Shown: positions 41,232-48,700 of the stretch, one piece after another
Numbering within the stretch: position 1 is the first letter of the stretch
Layout: every line of letters begins with the position of its first letter
Origin: Microthrixaceae bacterium
GTDB lineage: Bacteria; Actinomycetota; Acidimicrobiia; Acidimicrobiales; DATDAH01
Length of the DNA: 64,000 bases
NCBI GenBank assembly: GCA_020637195.1
Contig: JACJWK010000011.1
Location: 57,710 to 121,709, forward strand
Direction: 5' to 3'
Made by a program: the position numbers and the translations under genes
The notes under the pieces: model-generated
The model's input: the letters and a program-made list of their open reading frames with translations, nothing else
What the model was told of the DNA's origin: nothing
The model's database searches: none

Positions 41232-42065
41232 ATGGCCAACGACACGGGCGGCAAGAAGAAGCAGGCATCGGCGAAGAAGCCGGCATCGGCCAAGAAGAAG
41301 AAGGCGGCCGCCAAGAAGAAGACGACCGCGAAGAAGCCGGCCGCCGCCAAGAAGAAGACGGCTGCCAAGAAGCCGGCCGCCGCCAAGAAGAAGTCGGCCG
41401 CGAAGCAGCCGGCAGCCGCCGAGACGTCGACCGGTGCGCCGGTGTCGTCGGCCGCCCTCGACCGGGAGGCCACCCGCCAGGCCCTCACCGAGTGGCTCGA
41501 CGACCTCGGCGGTCGCCTGCGGACGGTGCGCGACCAGCTCGACGACCAGACCGCCGACGTCCGCGAGCGCCTCGAGCCGTTCGTCGACCAGGCCCGCGTG
41601 GACTGGGAGTCGCTCAGCCAGGCGGTGCAGCGCCTCGGCGAGGCTGCGGGGCACTTCTGGCAGGACGCCGCCACCGACGCCCGGTCCGCGGGCGAGCGGC
41701 TCGAGGCCGAGCTGCGCACCCTGGGTGCGGACCTGCGGGCCGAGGCCGCCACCAGCGGCAGTGCCTACCGGGCGGCCGTGGCCGACCTGGTCGACGCGTC
41801 GTGGGACCAGCTCCAGCGCCTCCGGGGCCAGGCGGGCAGCCTGGCGGGCGACGCCCGCGGGCAGCTCGACGGCGCCCTCGAGCGCGCCGAGCAGGCCACC
41901 GGGCGGGCGCGCGACTCGCTCGAGCAGCTGCGCGCCCAGGCGTCGGCCAGCCGCGACGGCGTGCGCGACGACGCACGCCAACTGCTCGACGACGTGCGCG
42001 AGGCCACCCGGGAGACGGCGTCTCGGTTGCGTGGCCTGGCGGACCGCTCGCCGGGCGGCGACTGA
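41232..42065 (+). CDS. Lys/Ala-rich histone H1-like protein with amphipathic helical C-terminus
   Basis: A 277-residue protein in two parts. Residues 8-60 are a run of KK(K)-Ala/Pro/Ser repeats (AKKPASAKKKKAAAKKK and similar), like eukaryotic H1 tails, bacterial HctB/Hc1 and mycobacterial HupB tails. Residues 75-275 are predicted helical heptads rich in Asp, Arg, Gln and Ala (LRTVRDQLDDQTADVRERLE, AGSLAGDARGQLDGALERAE, RDSLEQLRAQASASRDGVRD), resembling phasins and apolipoprotein-like proteins. The basic tail suggests DNA or polyanion binding, and the helices oligomerisation or granule-surface binding, as in PhaF-type phasins. There the AAKP tail is C-terminal, the reverse of this order. ATG 41232 has GGGAGG 8 nt upstream. 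Confidence 0.8.
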   Translation: MANDTGGKKKQASAKKPASAKKKKAAAKKKTTAKKPAAAKKKTAAKKPAAAKKKSAAKQPAAAETSTGAPVSSAALDREATRQALTEWLDDLGGRLRTVRDQLDDQTADVRERLEPFVDQARVDWESLSQAVQRLGEAAGHFWQDAATDARSAGERLEAELRTLGADLRAEAATSGSAYRAAVADLVDASWDQLQRLRGQAGSLAGDARGQLDGALERAEQATGRARDSLEQLRAQASASRDGVRDDARQLLDDVREATRETASRLRGLADRSPGGD

Positions 42066-42074
42066 GCGCCGCCC

Positions 42075-42899
42075 TCACCCGACCAGCGCCACCACCGAGC
42101 TGGCCGCGGTGTAGACGGCCACGGCCACGAGGAGCCCCGCGAACCACCGCAGCAGCGTCTGCGCGGGCAGGCGCCCGGCCAGCCGCGTGCCGGTGATCAC
42201 GCCCGCCAGCGCGGCCACCGCGAAGGGCACGGTGACGAGCCAGTCGACCTCCGCGTGGCCGACCCGGGCCAGCAGGGCCCACGCGCAGTTGAGGGCGATG
42301 ATCAGCAGCGAGGTGCCGATGGCCTGCGGCATCGGGAAGGCGAGCAGCAGGGCGAGCGCGGGCACGATGATGAAGCCGCCGCCCACGCCGAACAGGCCGG
42401 TGAAGAAGCCCACGGCGGTGCCGGCGGCCACCACCTTGACGACGGTGGCGACGTCGAGGTGCAGGCGCACGCCGACCTTCGTCGAGCCACCGCGTGACTC
42501 GGCGTCCGCCTCGGCCGCCTCCTCGCCGACCCGGGTGCAGGTGGGGCAGCCCGTCAGCATCCGCCAGGCGGCCACGACGATCAGCGCCGAGAACGCCAGC
42601 AGCAGCACGTCGGGGTCGAGGCCGCGGTTGAGCGCCGAGCCGGCGAACGAGCCGCCGACGCCGGCGAGGCCGAACAGCAGTCCGGGCCCGACCGCGACCC
42701 GCCCGGCGCGGAGGTGGTCGACCATCCCCACGAGCGAGGCGAGGCCGACGACGATCAGCGAGGTGGTCGTGGCGGCCTGGGCGCTCTCGCCCGCGACGTA
42801 CACCAGCACGGGCACGGCGAGGATGGAGCCCCCGCCGCCGAGCGCCCCCAGCGACAGGCCGATGAGGAACCCGAGCGGCGAGGTGAGCAGGGCCCTCAC
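42075..42899 (-). CDS. TauE/SafE-family sulfite/sulfur-anion exporter
   Basis: A 274-residue multi-pass membrane protein. The two half repeats of TauE/SafE are visible: LGFLIGLSLGALGGGGSILAV near the N-terminus and AVGFFTGLFGVGGGFIIVPA in the middle, each with the G-x-GGG turn. A cytoplasmic loop with TGCPTCTRVGEE (CxxC) and an acidic stretch divides the halves. Around eight helices can be counted. The GTG overlaps the stop of the persulfide dioxygenase-rhodanese gene (GTGA), so it likely exports sulfite or thiosulfate made by that enzyme. Confidence 0.88.
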   Translation of the reverse strand: MRALLTSPLGFLIGLSLGALGGGGSILAVPVLVYVAGESAQAATTTSLIVVGLASLVGMVDHLRAGRVAVGPGLLFGLAGVGGSFAGSALNRGLDPDVLLLAFSALIVVAAWRMLTGCPTCTRVGEEAAEADAESRGGSTKVGVRLHLDVATVVKVVAAGTAVGFFTGLFGVGGGFIIVPALALLLAFPMPQAIGTSLLIIALNCAWALLARVGHAEVDWLVTVPFAVAALAGVITGTRLAGRLPAQTLLRWFAGLLVAVAVYTAASSVVALVG

Positions 42900-44290
42900 G
42901 ACGGGCTACCCGCGGCCACCTCGCTGCGGCCGAGGTGGGCGGTCCACGCCCCGTAGCCGCCGAGCAGATCGGACACGTCGGTGAACCCGGCCTCGCGCAG
43001 CAGGCTGCTGGCGAGGATCGAGCGGTAGCCGCCGGCGCAGTACACGACGGTGGGGGCGTCCGGGTCGAGCTCGTCGAGACGGTCGCGCAGATCGGCGACC
43101 GAGAGGTGGTGCGCACCCTCGATCATGCCCAGCCGCACCTCGCCCGGGTTGCGGACGTCGACGAGGGTGACCTCACCGAGGCGCGCCTCCAGCTCGGACG
43201 CGGTGACCCGGGAGCTGGGCTCGACCACGTCGGGGTTGGCCACGAAGGCGGCCACATGGTCGTCGAGCACGCCGAGCACCCGGTCGAACCCGATGCGGCC
43301 GAGCCGGACCTTGGCCTCGAGCTCGCCGCCCGGATCGGTGACGAGCACGATCGGCGTGTCGGGTCGCACCACGCTGCCGGCGTACTCGGCGAAGCGGCCG
43401 CCGGCGCCGACGTTGAGCGAGCCCGCCAGGTGCCCGATCGAGAACTCGTTGCCGTCGCGCGTGTCGAGCACGGCGGCCCCGTCGCGCTGGTGGGCGAGCA
43501 CCTCGTCGAGGCGGAGCGGCGCGGGAGGCTCGGTCTCGTCCAGCAGCTCGCGCTGGCGACGGTTGAGGCCGGCGTCGAACGCGAAGTAGCCCGGCGCGGT
43601 GGGCTGACCCTCGGTGACCACCGCCACGAACTCGGCCTCGGTCATGGGTGCGAGCGCGTAGTTGGTCTCGCGCTGCTCGCCGATGGTCGACTGGGTCTCG
43701 GTGGACAGGTTCTTGCCGCACGCCGAGCCCGCGCCGTGCGCCGGGAACACCCGGGTCACGTCGGGCAGGGTGAGCAGCTTGTCGTGCAGCGAGCGGTAGA
43801 GCTCGCGCCCGAGCTCGTCGGCGGTCACCCCCACCGAGGACAGCAGGTCGGGCCGGCCGACGTCGCCGATGAACAAGGTGTCGCCGGTGAGCACCCCGTA
43901 CGGGACCTCGTCGGCGGCGTGCTCGTACACGACGACGCTGATCGACTCGGGGGTGTGGCCCGGGGTGGCCCGGATCTCGAGGGTGACCTCGCCGAGGCTG
44001 ATGCGCTCGCCGTCACGGAGGCGACGGATCGGGAAGTCGGCCTCGGCGACCTCGCCGAAGCCGATCTCGGCACCGGTGGCCTCCGCCAGCTCGAGGTGGC
44101 CGGACAGGAAGTCGGCGTGGAAGTGCGTCTCGATGATCAGCTCGATCCGCAGGCCCGCGGCCTCGGCGTCGGCGAGGTACTCCCGGATGTCGCGGCGGGG
44201 GTCCACCACCACCGCCCGACCGGTACCCTCGTCGCCGATCAGGTAGGACGCCTGGGAGAGGCAGTCGAGGTAGTACTGGGTGAAGTGCAT
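42896..44290 (-). CDS. Persulfide dioxygenase (ETHE1-like) fused to two rhodanese domains
   Basis: A 464-residue MBL-fold enzyme. The N-terminal domain has the metal motif ETHFHADFLSGHLELAEATG (HxHxDH-type variant HFHADF), RATPGHTPESISVVV, LTGDTLFIGDVGRPDL and VFPAHGAGSACGKNLS, the ETHE1/Blh persulfide-dioxygenase signature. The first rhodanese domain (about 260-350) lacks an active Cys. The second ends in VVYCAGGYRSILASSL with the catalytic Cys. It should oxidise glutathione-like (in actinobacteria perhaps mycothiol or bacillithiol) persulfide to sulfite and exchange sulfane sulfur. ATG 44290 has a TACCCT box 7 nt upstream, overlapped by a CstR-type operator. It is divergent from the repressor gene. 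Confidence 0.93.
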   Translation of the reverse strand: MHFTQYYLDCLSQASYLIGDEGTGRAVVVDPRRDIREYLADAEAAGLRIELIIETHFHADFLSGHLELAEATGAEIGFGEVAEADFPIRRLRDGERISLGEVTLEIRATPGHTPESISVVVYEHAADEVPYGVLTGDTLFIGDVGRPDLLSSVGVTADELGRELYRSLHDKLLTLPDVTRVFPAHGAGSACGKNLSTETQSTIGEQRETNYALAPMTEAEFVAVVTEGQPTAPGYFAFDAGLNRRQRELLDETEPPAPLRLDEVLAHQRDGAAVLDTRDGNEFSIGHLAGSLNVGAGGRFAEYAGSVVRPDTPIVLVTDPGGELEAKVRLGRIGFDRVLGVLDDHVAAFVANPDVVEPSSRVTASELEARLGEVTLVDVRNPGEVRLGMIEGAHHLSVADLRDRLDELDPDAPTVVYCAGGYRSILASSLLREAGFTDVSDLLGGYGAWTAHLGRSEVAAGSPS

Positions 44291-44304
44291 ACCCCCGAGG
44301 GTAT
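44289..44304. promoter_or_regulatory. CstR/CsoR-type operator 1
   Basis: ATACCCCCGAGGGTAT is an inverted repeat (ATACCC/GGGTAT) of the form bound by CsoR-family repressors. It overlaps the persulfide dioxygenase start codon and both divergent -10 boxes, so binding would silence both directions. Confidence 0.75.
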
Positions 44305-44307
44305 CCT
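44298..44307. promoter_or_regulatory. Two face-to-face -10 boxes sharing one TA (persulfide dioxygenase / cstR)
   Basis: AGGGTATCCT reads TACCCT on the minus strand, ending 7 nt before ATG 44290, and TATCCT on the plus strand (44302-44307), 32 nt before the repressor GTG, whose leader carries GGAGG. Confidence 0.5.
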
Positions 44308-44339
44308 GTCCCGATCGTGATCGCACCACTGGAGGACCC

Positions 44340-44609
44340 GTGGAACTGCCCCCCGAGACCATCGACGACCTGACCAAGCGCCTGCGGCGCGCCGAGGGCC
44401 AGCTCCGCGGCGTGCAACAGATGCTCGAGGACGGGCGTGACTGCCGCGAGATCGCCCAGCAGCTCGCCGCCGCCACCAAGGCCATGCAGCGGGCGGGCTT
44501 CGTGCTCGTGACCGCGGGGCTCACGTGGTGCCTCAGCGACCCCGAGCGCTCGGCGGCCGAGGGCTACGACCTCGAGAACGTCCAGAAGATGTTCCTCACC
44601 CTCTCCTGA
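44340..44609 (+). CDS. cstR: CstR-like persulfide-sensing repressor (CsoR/FrmR family)
   Basis: An 89-residue all-helical CsoR-family repressor: LTKRLRRAEGQLRGVQQMLE, DGRDCREIAQQLAAATKAMQ and RAGFVLVTAGLTWCL. Cys35 and Cys64 are 29 residues apart, the spacing of the sensor thiols in CstR and of the Cu(I) ligands in CsoR. The CsoR copper histidine, four residues before the second Cys, is Gly60 here, so a metal site is unlikely and a dithiol persulfide sensor (CstR type) fits. It lies between persulfide-oxidising and sulfide-oxidising genes with two matching operators. GTG 44340 has GGAGG 4 nt upstream. Confidence 0.85.
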   Translation: MELPPETIDDLTKRLRRAEGQLRGVQQMLEDGRDCREIAQQLAAATKAMQRAGFVLVTAGLTWCLSDPERSAAEGYDLENVQKMFLTLS

Positions 44610-44638
44610 GGCCCACGATCCCGGGCGGACGACGCCCC

Positions 44639-44654
44639 GTACCCCCGGGAGTAC
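44639..44654. promoter_or_regulatory. CstR/CsoR-type operator 2, upstream of sqr
   Basis: GTACCCCCGGGAGTAC aligns with operator 1 over 16 bases (TACCCCCG shared, then GAGTA versus GGGTA). It lies 68 bp upstream of the SQR start, after the repressor stop. It suggests separate repression of the sqr-tusE-dsrE genes. The core promoter is not clear. Confidence 0.6.
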
Positions 44655-44721
44655 TGAGTACCCACCCGCTTCGGGACTTTCGCACCTACTGGCGACGGCC
44701 CACCGCCGCCACGCTGGGCAC

Positions 44722-45963
44722 GTGACCAAGCAAGTGGTGATCCTCGGAGGCGGCACCGGCGGGACGCTCGGTGCCAACCGGCTGCGGCGCGAGCTGCCCG
44801 ACGACGTGCACCTCACCGTCGTCGACCAGGACGACTCGCACGTGTACCAACCCGGCCTGCTGTTCGTGCCGTTCGGCCTCGCGCACCCCGAGGACATCGT
44901 GCGGTCCCGCCGCCGGCAGCTGCACTCGGGCATCGACTACCGCCAGGAGTCGATCGACCACGTCGACCTCGAGACCCAGACGGTCCACCTGGCCGACGGG
45001 TCGACTCTGGCGTACGACCTGCTCATCGTCGCCACCGGCGCGGTGCTGACCCCGGAGGAGACCCCGGGGCTCGACGGCCCCGGCTGGATGGAGAAGGTCT
45101 TCACCTTCTACAGCCCGGAGGGCGCCGCCGCCCTGGAAGGGGCCCTCGCCTCGTTCCGCGAGGGGCGCCTCGTCGTCAACGTGGTCGACATGCCCATCAA
45201 GTGCCCGGTCGCCCCGCTCGAGTTCTGCTTCCTCGCCGACTGGTACTTCCGGGAGCGCAAGGTGCGCGCCGACATCGACCTCGTCTACGTCACCCCCCTC
45301 GACGGCGCCTTCACCAAGCCCGTCGCCTCCCAGCGCCTCGCCGGGCTCCTCCAGGAGAAGGACATCGAGCTCGTCACCGAGTTCAACACCGGCGAGGTCG
45401 ACGGCGAGGCGGGCCGCCTGGTCGGCTACGACGAGCGCGAAGTGCCCTTCGACCTCGGCGTGGTGATCCCGCTCCACAGCGGCGCCGACTACGTCGGCCG
45501 CTCGCCGGGGCTGGGCGACGACCTCAACTTCGTCCCGGTCGACGAGCACACCCTCCAGTCCAAGGCGGCGCCGAACGTCTTCGCCATCGGCGACGCCACC
45601 AACGTGCCCGCCTCCAAGGCCGGCTCCGTCACCCACTTCGAGGGTGAGGTCCTGGTCGAGAACGTGAAGCGGTTCCTGGCCGGCGAGGACCTCGACGCCA
45701 GCTACGACGGCCACGCCAACTGCTTCATCGAGACCGGCTTCCACAAGGCCCTGCTGATCGACTTCAACTACGAGACCGAGCCGCTGCCCGGCCACTTCCC
45801 CGCCTCGGTCGGCATGCCGCTGCTCAAGGAGTCCCGCATGAACCACCTGGGCAAGCTCATGTTCCAGTGGTTCTACTGGCACGCCCTGCTGCCCGGCCGG
45901 GACATCCCCGGCATCGGCGCCGACATGCCGTCCGCGGGCAAGCAGACCGAGACCGCGCACTGA
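44722..45963 (+). CDS. sqr: Sulfide:quinone oxidoreductase-like flavoprotein
   Basis: A 413-residue FAD-dependent disulfide oxidoreductase-family protein. The N-terminal FAD site is VVILGGGTGGTLGANRLRRE, followed by HVYQPGLLFVPFG typical of SQR, LLIVATGAVLTPEETPGL, and the second FAD-contact NVFAIGDATNVPASKAGSVT. The cysteines VDMPIKCPVAPLEFCF (C161 and C169) and the later HANCFIETG fit the redox Cys set of SQR. The C-terminal hydrophobic/aromatic stretch (KLMFQWFYWHALLPG) would attach it to the membrane. It oxidises sulfide and passes electrons to quinone, making persulfide for the adjacent enzymes. GTG 44722 is taken as start. The tusE-like gene follows by 16 bp. Confidence 0.9.
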   Translation: MTKQVVILGGGTGGTLGANRLRRELPDDVHLTVVDQDDSHVYQPGLLFVPFGLAHPEDIVRSRRRQLHSGIDYRQESIDHVDLETQTVHLADGSTLAYDLLIVATGAVLTPEETPGLDGPGWMEKVFTFYSPEGAAALEGALASFREGRLVVNVVDMPIKCPVAPLEFCFLADWYFRERKVRADIDLVYVTPLDGAFTKPVASQRLAGLLQEKDIELVTEFNTGEVDGEAGRLVGYDEREVPFDLGVVIPLHSGADYVGRSPGLGDDLNFVPVDEHTLQSKAAPNVFAIGDATNVPASKAGSVTHFEGEVLVENVKRFLAGEDLDASYDGHANCFIETGFHKALLIDFNYETEPLPGHFPASVGMPLLKESRMNHLGKLMFQWFYWHALLPGRDIPGIGADMPSAGKQTETAH

Positions 45964-45979
45964 CCAAGGAGGAGCGCAC

Positions 45980-46297
45980 ATGCCCACCCGAACCATCGCC
46001 GGCGCCACCGTCGACGTCAACGACGAGGGGTTCTTCACCGAGCCCGAGCAGTGGAACGAGGACATCGCCACCGAGCTGGCGGCCGAGTCCGGCATCGACG
46101 AGCTGACCCCCGACCACTGGAAGGTGCTCGAGTTCATGCGCTCGGAGTACTTCGAGAAGGGCACCGGCCCCACGGTCCGGGTGCTCGGCAAGACGTCGGG
46201 CGTGACCGTCAAGGAGCTCTACCAGCTGTTCCCGAAGGGCCCCGCCAAGATGGCCGCCAAGATCGCCGGCATCCCCAAGCCGCGCGGCTGCATCTGA
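45980..46297 (+). CDS. DsrC/TusE-family sulfur carrier protein
   Basis: A 105-residue DsrC-like protein. The family core is visible (NDEGFFTEPEQWNEDIATEL, LTPDHWKVLEFMRSEYFEKG, GVTVKELYQLFPKGPAKMAA) and it ends KIAGIPKPRGCI with the penultimate carrier cysteine (CysA). The second cysteine of true DsrC, about ten residues upstream, is absent (Lys/Ala there), so it is of the TusE or DsrC-like single-Cys kind. It should receive sulfane sulfur as a persulfide, here presumably downstream of SQR. ATG 45980 has GGAGGAG 5 nt upstream. Confidence 0.9.
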   Translation: MPTRTIAGATVDVNDEGFFTEPEQWNEDIATELAAESGIDELTPDHWKVLEFMRSEYFEKGTGPTVRVLGKTSGVTVKELYQLFPKGPAKMAAKIAGIPKPRGCI

Positions 46298-46354
46298 GCC
46301 CAGCACACGTCCCGACCGCACGTCCCCGCAACCCACCACCCAGAGGAGCTCGCC

Positions 46355-46822
46355 ATGGGCGACACCATCGAGAAGGTCTCCATCATCATCTCGAAGGGAT
46401 CCCTCGACGGGATCTACCCCGGGCTGATCATGGCCAACGGCGCCCGCGCCGAGGGCATCGACGCCAACCTGTTCTTCACCTTCTTCGGCCTCGACGCCAT
46501 CCACCAGAAGCGCCACGACCACATCAAGATCTCGACCGTGGGCAACCCCGGCCTGCACCTCGCCACCTGGGCGGGCGGCCTGCCCGGCGTGTCGAGCGTG
46601 ATGACCCACTACATGGAGCACAAGATGGAGGCGCTCGACATCCCCTCCATCCCCGAGTTCGTCGAGATGATCGCCGACACCGGCGCCGGCCTCTACGCCT
46701 GCAAGGCGTCGGTCGACCTGTTCGGGCTCAGCGAGGACGACCTCATCGAGCAGGCCCGCGAGATCATCACGGTCGGCGAGTTCTACGACATGGCCGCCGG
46801 CGGCGAGATCATCTTCACCTGA
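46355..46822 (+). CDS. DsrE-family sulfurtransferase
   Basis: A 155-residue DsrE/DsrE2-like protein: VSIIISKGSLDGIYPGLIMA, GIDANLFFTFFGLDAIHQKR, and the conserved cysteine in GLYACKASVDLFGLSEDDLI. Members of this group pass sulfane sulfur to DsrC/TusE-type carriers. The hydrophobic SIIISKG start and IDANLFFTFFG are typical of the DsrE2 subgroup, which often has membrane helices, but none are obvious here. ATG 46355 is preceded by AGAGGAG. Third gene of the sqr operon, 57 bp after the TusE-like gene. Confidence 0.88.
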   Translation: MGDTIEKVSIIISKGSLDGIYPGLIMANGARAEGIDANLFFTFFGLDAIHQKRHDHIKISTVGNPGLHLATWAGGLPGVSSVMTHYMEHKMEALDIPSIPEFVEMIADTGAGLYACKASVDLFGLSEDDLIEQAREIITVGEFYDMAAGGEIIFT

Positions 46823-46954
46823 CACTGGCTCCTAACACTGGCCCCTCGTCCCTCGGGGCGGCTTCGCCATCCGGTTCGACGGCGGCGCTGCCCGCCTCCG
46901 GCGGTCAACCTCACGCACCCTGACACTGGCTCCTCGTCCCTCGGAGCGCCTTCG
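46821..46954. repeat. Imperfect direct repeats after dsrE
   Basis: A 33-bp unit occurs at 46834-46866 (AACACTGGCCCCTCGTCCCT...) and 46922-46954 (GACACTGGCTCCTCGTCCCT...), 29 of 33 bases equal. A truncated copy, GACACTGGCTCCT, is at 46821-46833. The intervening bases show no coding. Function unknown; possibly remnants of a dispersed repeat or part of a terminator. Confidence 0.55.
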
Positions 46955-46993
46955 GCGGCTGACCACGTGATCTGACCCCGGCGCCCGGTGACC

Positions 46994-46999
46994 TACGGT
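46994..46999 (+). promoter_or_regulatory. Leaderless-type -10 (TACGGT)
   Basis: TACGGT ends 7 nt before GTG 47007. Confidence 0.5.
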
Positions 47000-47006
47000 T
47001 CCCGGT

Positions 47007-48560
47007 GTGTGCCGGAGCCGGGTCGCCCTGTCCCTCGTGCTGGCGGCGGTCCTCGTGACCGCCGCCTGCTCGTCCTCGTCGTCGGGTGACGCCGCCGAGC
47101 CGTCCCGCGACGACGCCGCCACCACCTCCACCACGTCGGGCCCCGGGTTCGACCCCGAGGCCGTCGGCGCCGTCACCGTCGAGGGGCCCGTCACCGGCGG
47201 CGAGGGCACGCCGGTGCTGGCCCAGGGCACGCCCGACCTGGCGGCCAAGGGCTACGTCGAGGAGGAGTTCTTCCTCACCGGCGAGGCGTCGGCGTTCACG
47301 AGCGACGAGGCGCTGACGACCGACGGCCGCTGGACGGTGGAGCGGGGCGGGACCGCCGACTACACCACCCGCGTGCTCGTCCGCCGGCCGGGCGACGCCG
47401 CCGACTTCAACGGCACCGTGGTGGTCGAGTGGCTCAACGTCACCGGCGGGCTCGACGCCCCCGCGATGTACACGCTCACCCAGGTCGAGCTCCTGCGCAC
47501 GGGGGCGGCGTGGATCGGGGTGTCCGCCCAGCAGGCCGGCATCTCGGGGTCGGGCGGCCTCGGCGACCGGCTCCGCCTGAAGAACGCCGATCCCGAGCGC
47601 TACGCCCCCCTCGACCACCCCGGCGACGACTTCTCCTACGACCTGTTCGCGCAGGTCGGCGGCGCGGTCCGCACGCAGCCCGACGTGCTGCTCGGCGGCC
47701 TCGAGCCCGAGGTCGTGCTGGCCACGGGCGAGTCGCAGTCCGCGTTCCGCCTCAGCACCTACGTCAACGCGGTGCAGCCCGGAACCGGCGCGTACGACGG
47801 GTTCCTCGTCGTCAGCCGGGCCGACCCGGGAGCCGCCCTCGCCGAGGACACCGGGGCGCCGGTGGCGGCCCCCGACCCCACCCTCGTGCGCGACGACCTC
47901 GCCACGCCGGTCCTCGTGCTGAGCTCCGAGACCGACCTCGGCGACGGCATCGGCTACGACCGGGGTCGCCAGCCCGACACCGACACCTTCCGGGGTTGGG
48001 AGGTGGCCGGCACCGCCCACTACGACGCCTACGGGCTCACCATCGGCGCCGGGGACGAGGGCACCGGCGAGGGGGACGCCGCCCTCTTCGCGGCCCTGAC
48101 CGATCCGCCCAGCGCCATCTACGGCGGGGTGATCGAGTGCGACCGTCCCTTCAACGCCGGCCCGTTCACCTACGCCGCCCGGGCCGCCGTCGCGGCGTTG
48201 GACACCTGGGTGCGCACCGGCGAGCCGCCCCCGGAGATGCCCCGCCTCACCGTCGAGGACGGCGCGCCGGTCGCCGACCGCGACGGCAACGCCGAGGGGG
48301 GCATCCGCACCCCGCAGCTCGACGTGCCCCTGGCCACCCTCTCGGGCTCGGGCCAGCCGCCGAACGGCTTCTGCGGCCTGTTCGGCACGACGGTCCCCTT
48401 CGACGAGGCCACCCGGGTCGAGCGCTACGGCGACCACGCCGGCTTCGTGGCCGAGTGGGACGCGGCCGTCGACGCCGCCGTGGCGTCCGGCGCGGTGCTC
48501 GAGGCCGACGCCGAGCACCTGAAGCAGGCGGCGGCGCAGGCGGACGTCCTCGGCGGGTAG
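47007..48560 (+). CDS. Exported lipoprotein, alpha/beta hydrolase domain family
   Basis: A 517-residue secreted lipoprotein. The signal ALSLVLAAVLVTAACSSSSS has a lipobox with Cys, then a Ser/Thr linker. The body matches the large alpha/beta-hydrolase-domain family seen in actinobacteria: RVLVRRPGDAADFNGTVVVE, WLNVTGGLDAPAMYTLTQVE, a nucleophile elbow VVLATGESQSAFRLSTYVNA, VLVLSSETDLGDGIGYDRG and VAGTAHYDAYGL, which supply the expected Ser, Glu/Asp and His. The substrate is unknown. The GTG at 47007 is fixed by the -10 box 7 nt upstream. Confidence 0.85.
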   Translation: MCRSRVALSLVLAAVLVTAACSSSSSGDAAEPSRDDAATTSTTSGPGFDPEAVGAVTVEGPVTGGEGTPVLAQGTPDLAAKGYVEEEFFLTGEASAFTSDEALTTDGRWTVERGGTADYTTRVLVRRPGDAADFNGTVVVEWLNVTGGLDAPAMYTLTQVELLRTGAAWIGVSAQQAGISGSGGLGDRLRLKNADPERYAPLDHPGDDFSYDLFAQVGGAVRTQPDVLLGGLEPEVVLATGESQSAFRLSTYVNAVQPGTGAYDGFLVVSRADPGAALAEDTGAPVAAPDPTLVRDDLATPVLVLSSETDLGDGIGYDRGRQPDTDTFRGWEVAGTAHYDAYGLTIGAGDEGTGEGDAALFAALTDPPSAIYGGVIECDRPFNAGPFTYAARAAVAALDTWVRTGEPPPEMPRLTVEDGAPVADRDGNAEGGIRTPQLDVPLATLSGSGQPPNGFCGLFGTTVPFDEATRVERYGDHAGFVAEWDAAVDAAVASGAVLEADAEHLKQAAAQADVLGG

Positions 48561-48606
48561 GCGACCCCACCGCGACGCGGGGGTCAGGCCCCCCGCCACC
48601 CCCCGG

Positions 48607-48655
48607 TTCTGTGTACAGATCCCGCGCGGTCTCCGCGCGGTTTCTGTACACAGAA
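48607..48655. terminator. 49-bp near-perfect hairpin
   Basis: Outer arms TTCTGTGTACAGA (48607-48619) and TCTGTACACAGAA (48643-48655) are perfectly complementary. Two CCGCGCGG blocks (48622-48629 and 48633-48640), 3 nt apart, pair inside. Only two 2-nt mismatched positions interrupt the stem. It lies between the lipoprotein hydrolase stop and the next promoter. A bidirectional terminator is likely; a regulator site or mobile palindrome is possible. Confidence 0.6.
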
Positions 48656-48686
48656 CGAGAAGGCGGAGGACGGGAGCAACACCCAA

Positions 48687-48692
48687 TAGGGT
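48687..48692 (+). promoter_or_regulatory. Leaderless-type -10 (TAGGGT)
   Basis: TAGGGT ends 8 nt before ATG 48701. Confidence 0.5.
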
Positions 48693-48700
48693 GCTCGGCC

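Noticed and set aside
41232..41420. Lys-rich stretch as an out-of-frame artefact
   Set aside because: Codon use (AAG) differs from shadow frames, a strong ribosome site precedes it, and the frame continues into a long helical domain, so it is kept as a gene.
46821..46954. CRISPR-like array
   Set aside because: Only two full units, imperfect, with a single unequal spacer and no cas genes.
48607..48655. Insertion-sequence terminal repeats
   Set aside because: The arms enclose only 23 bp and no transposase gene is present.
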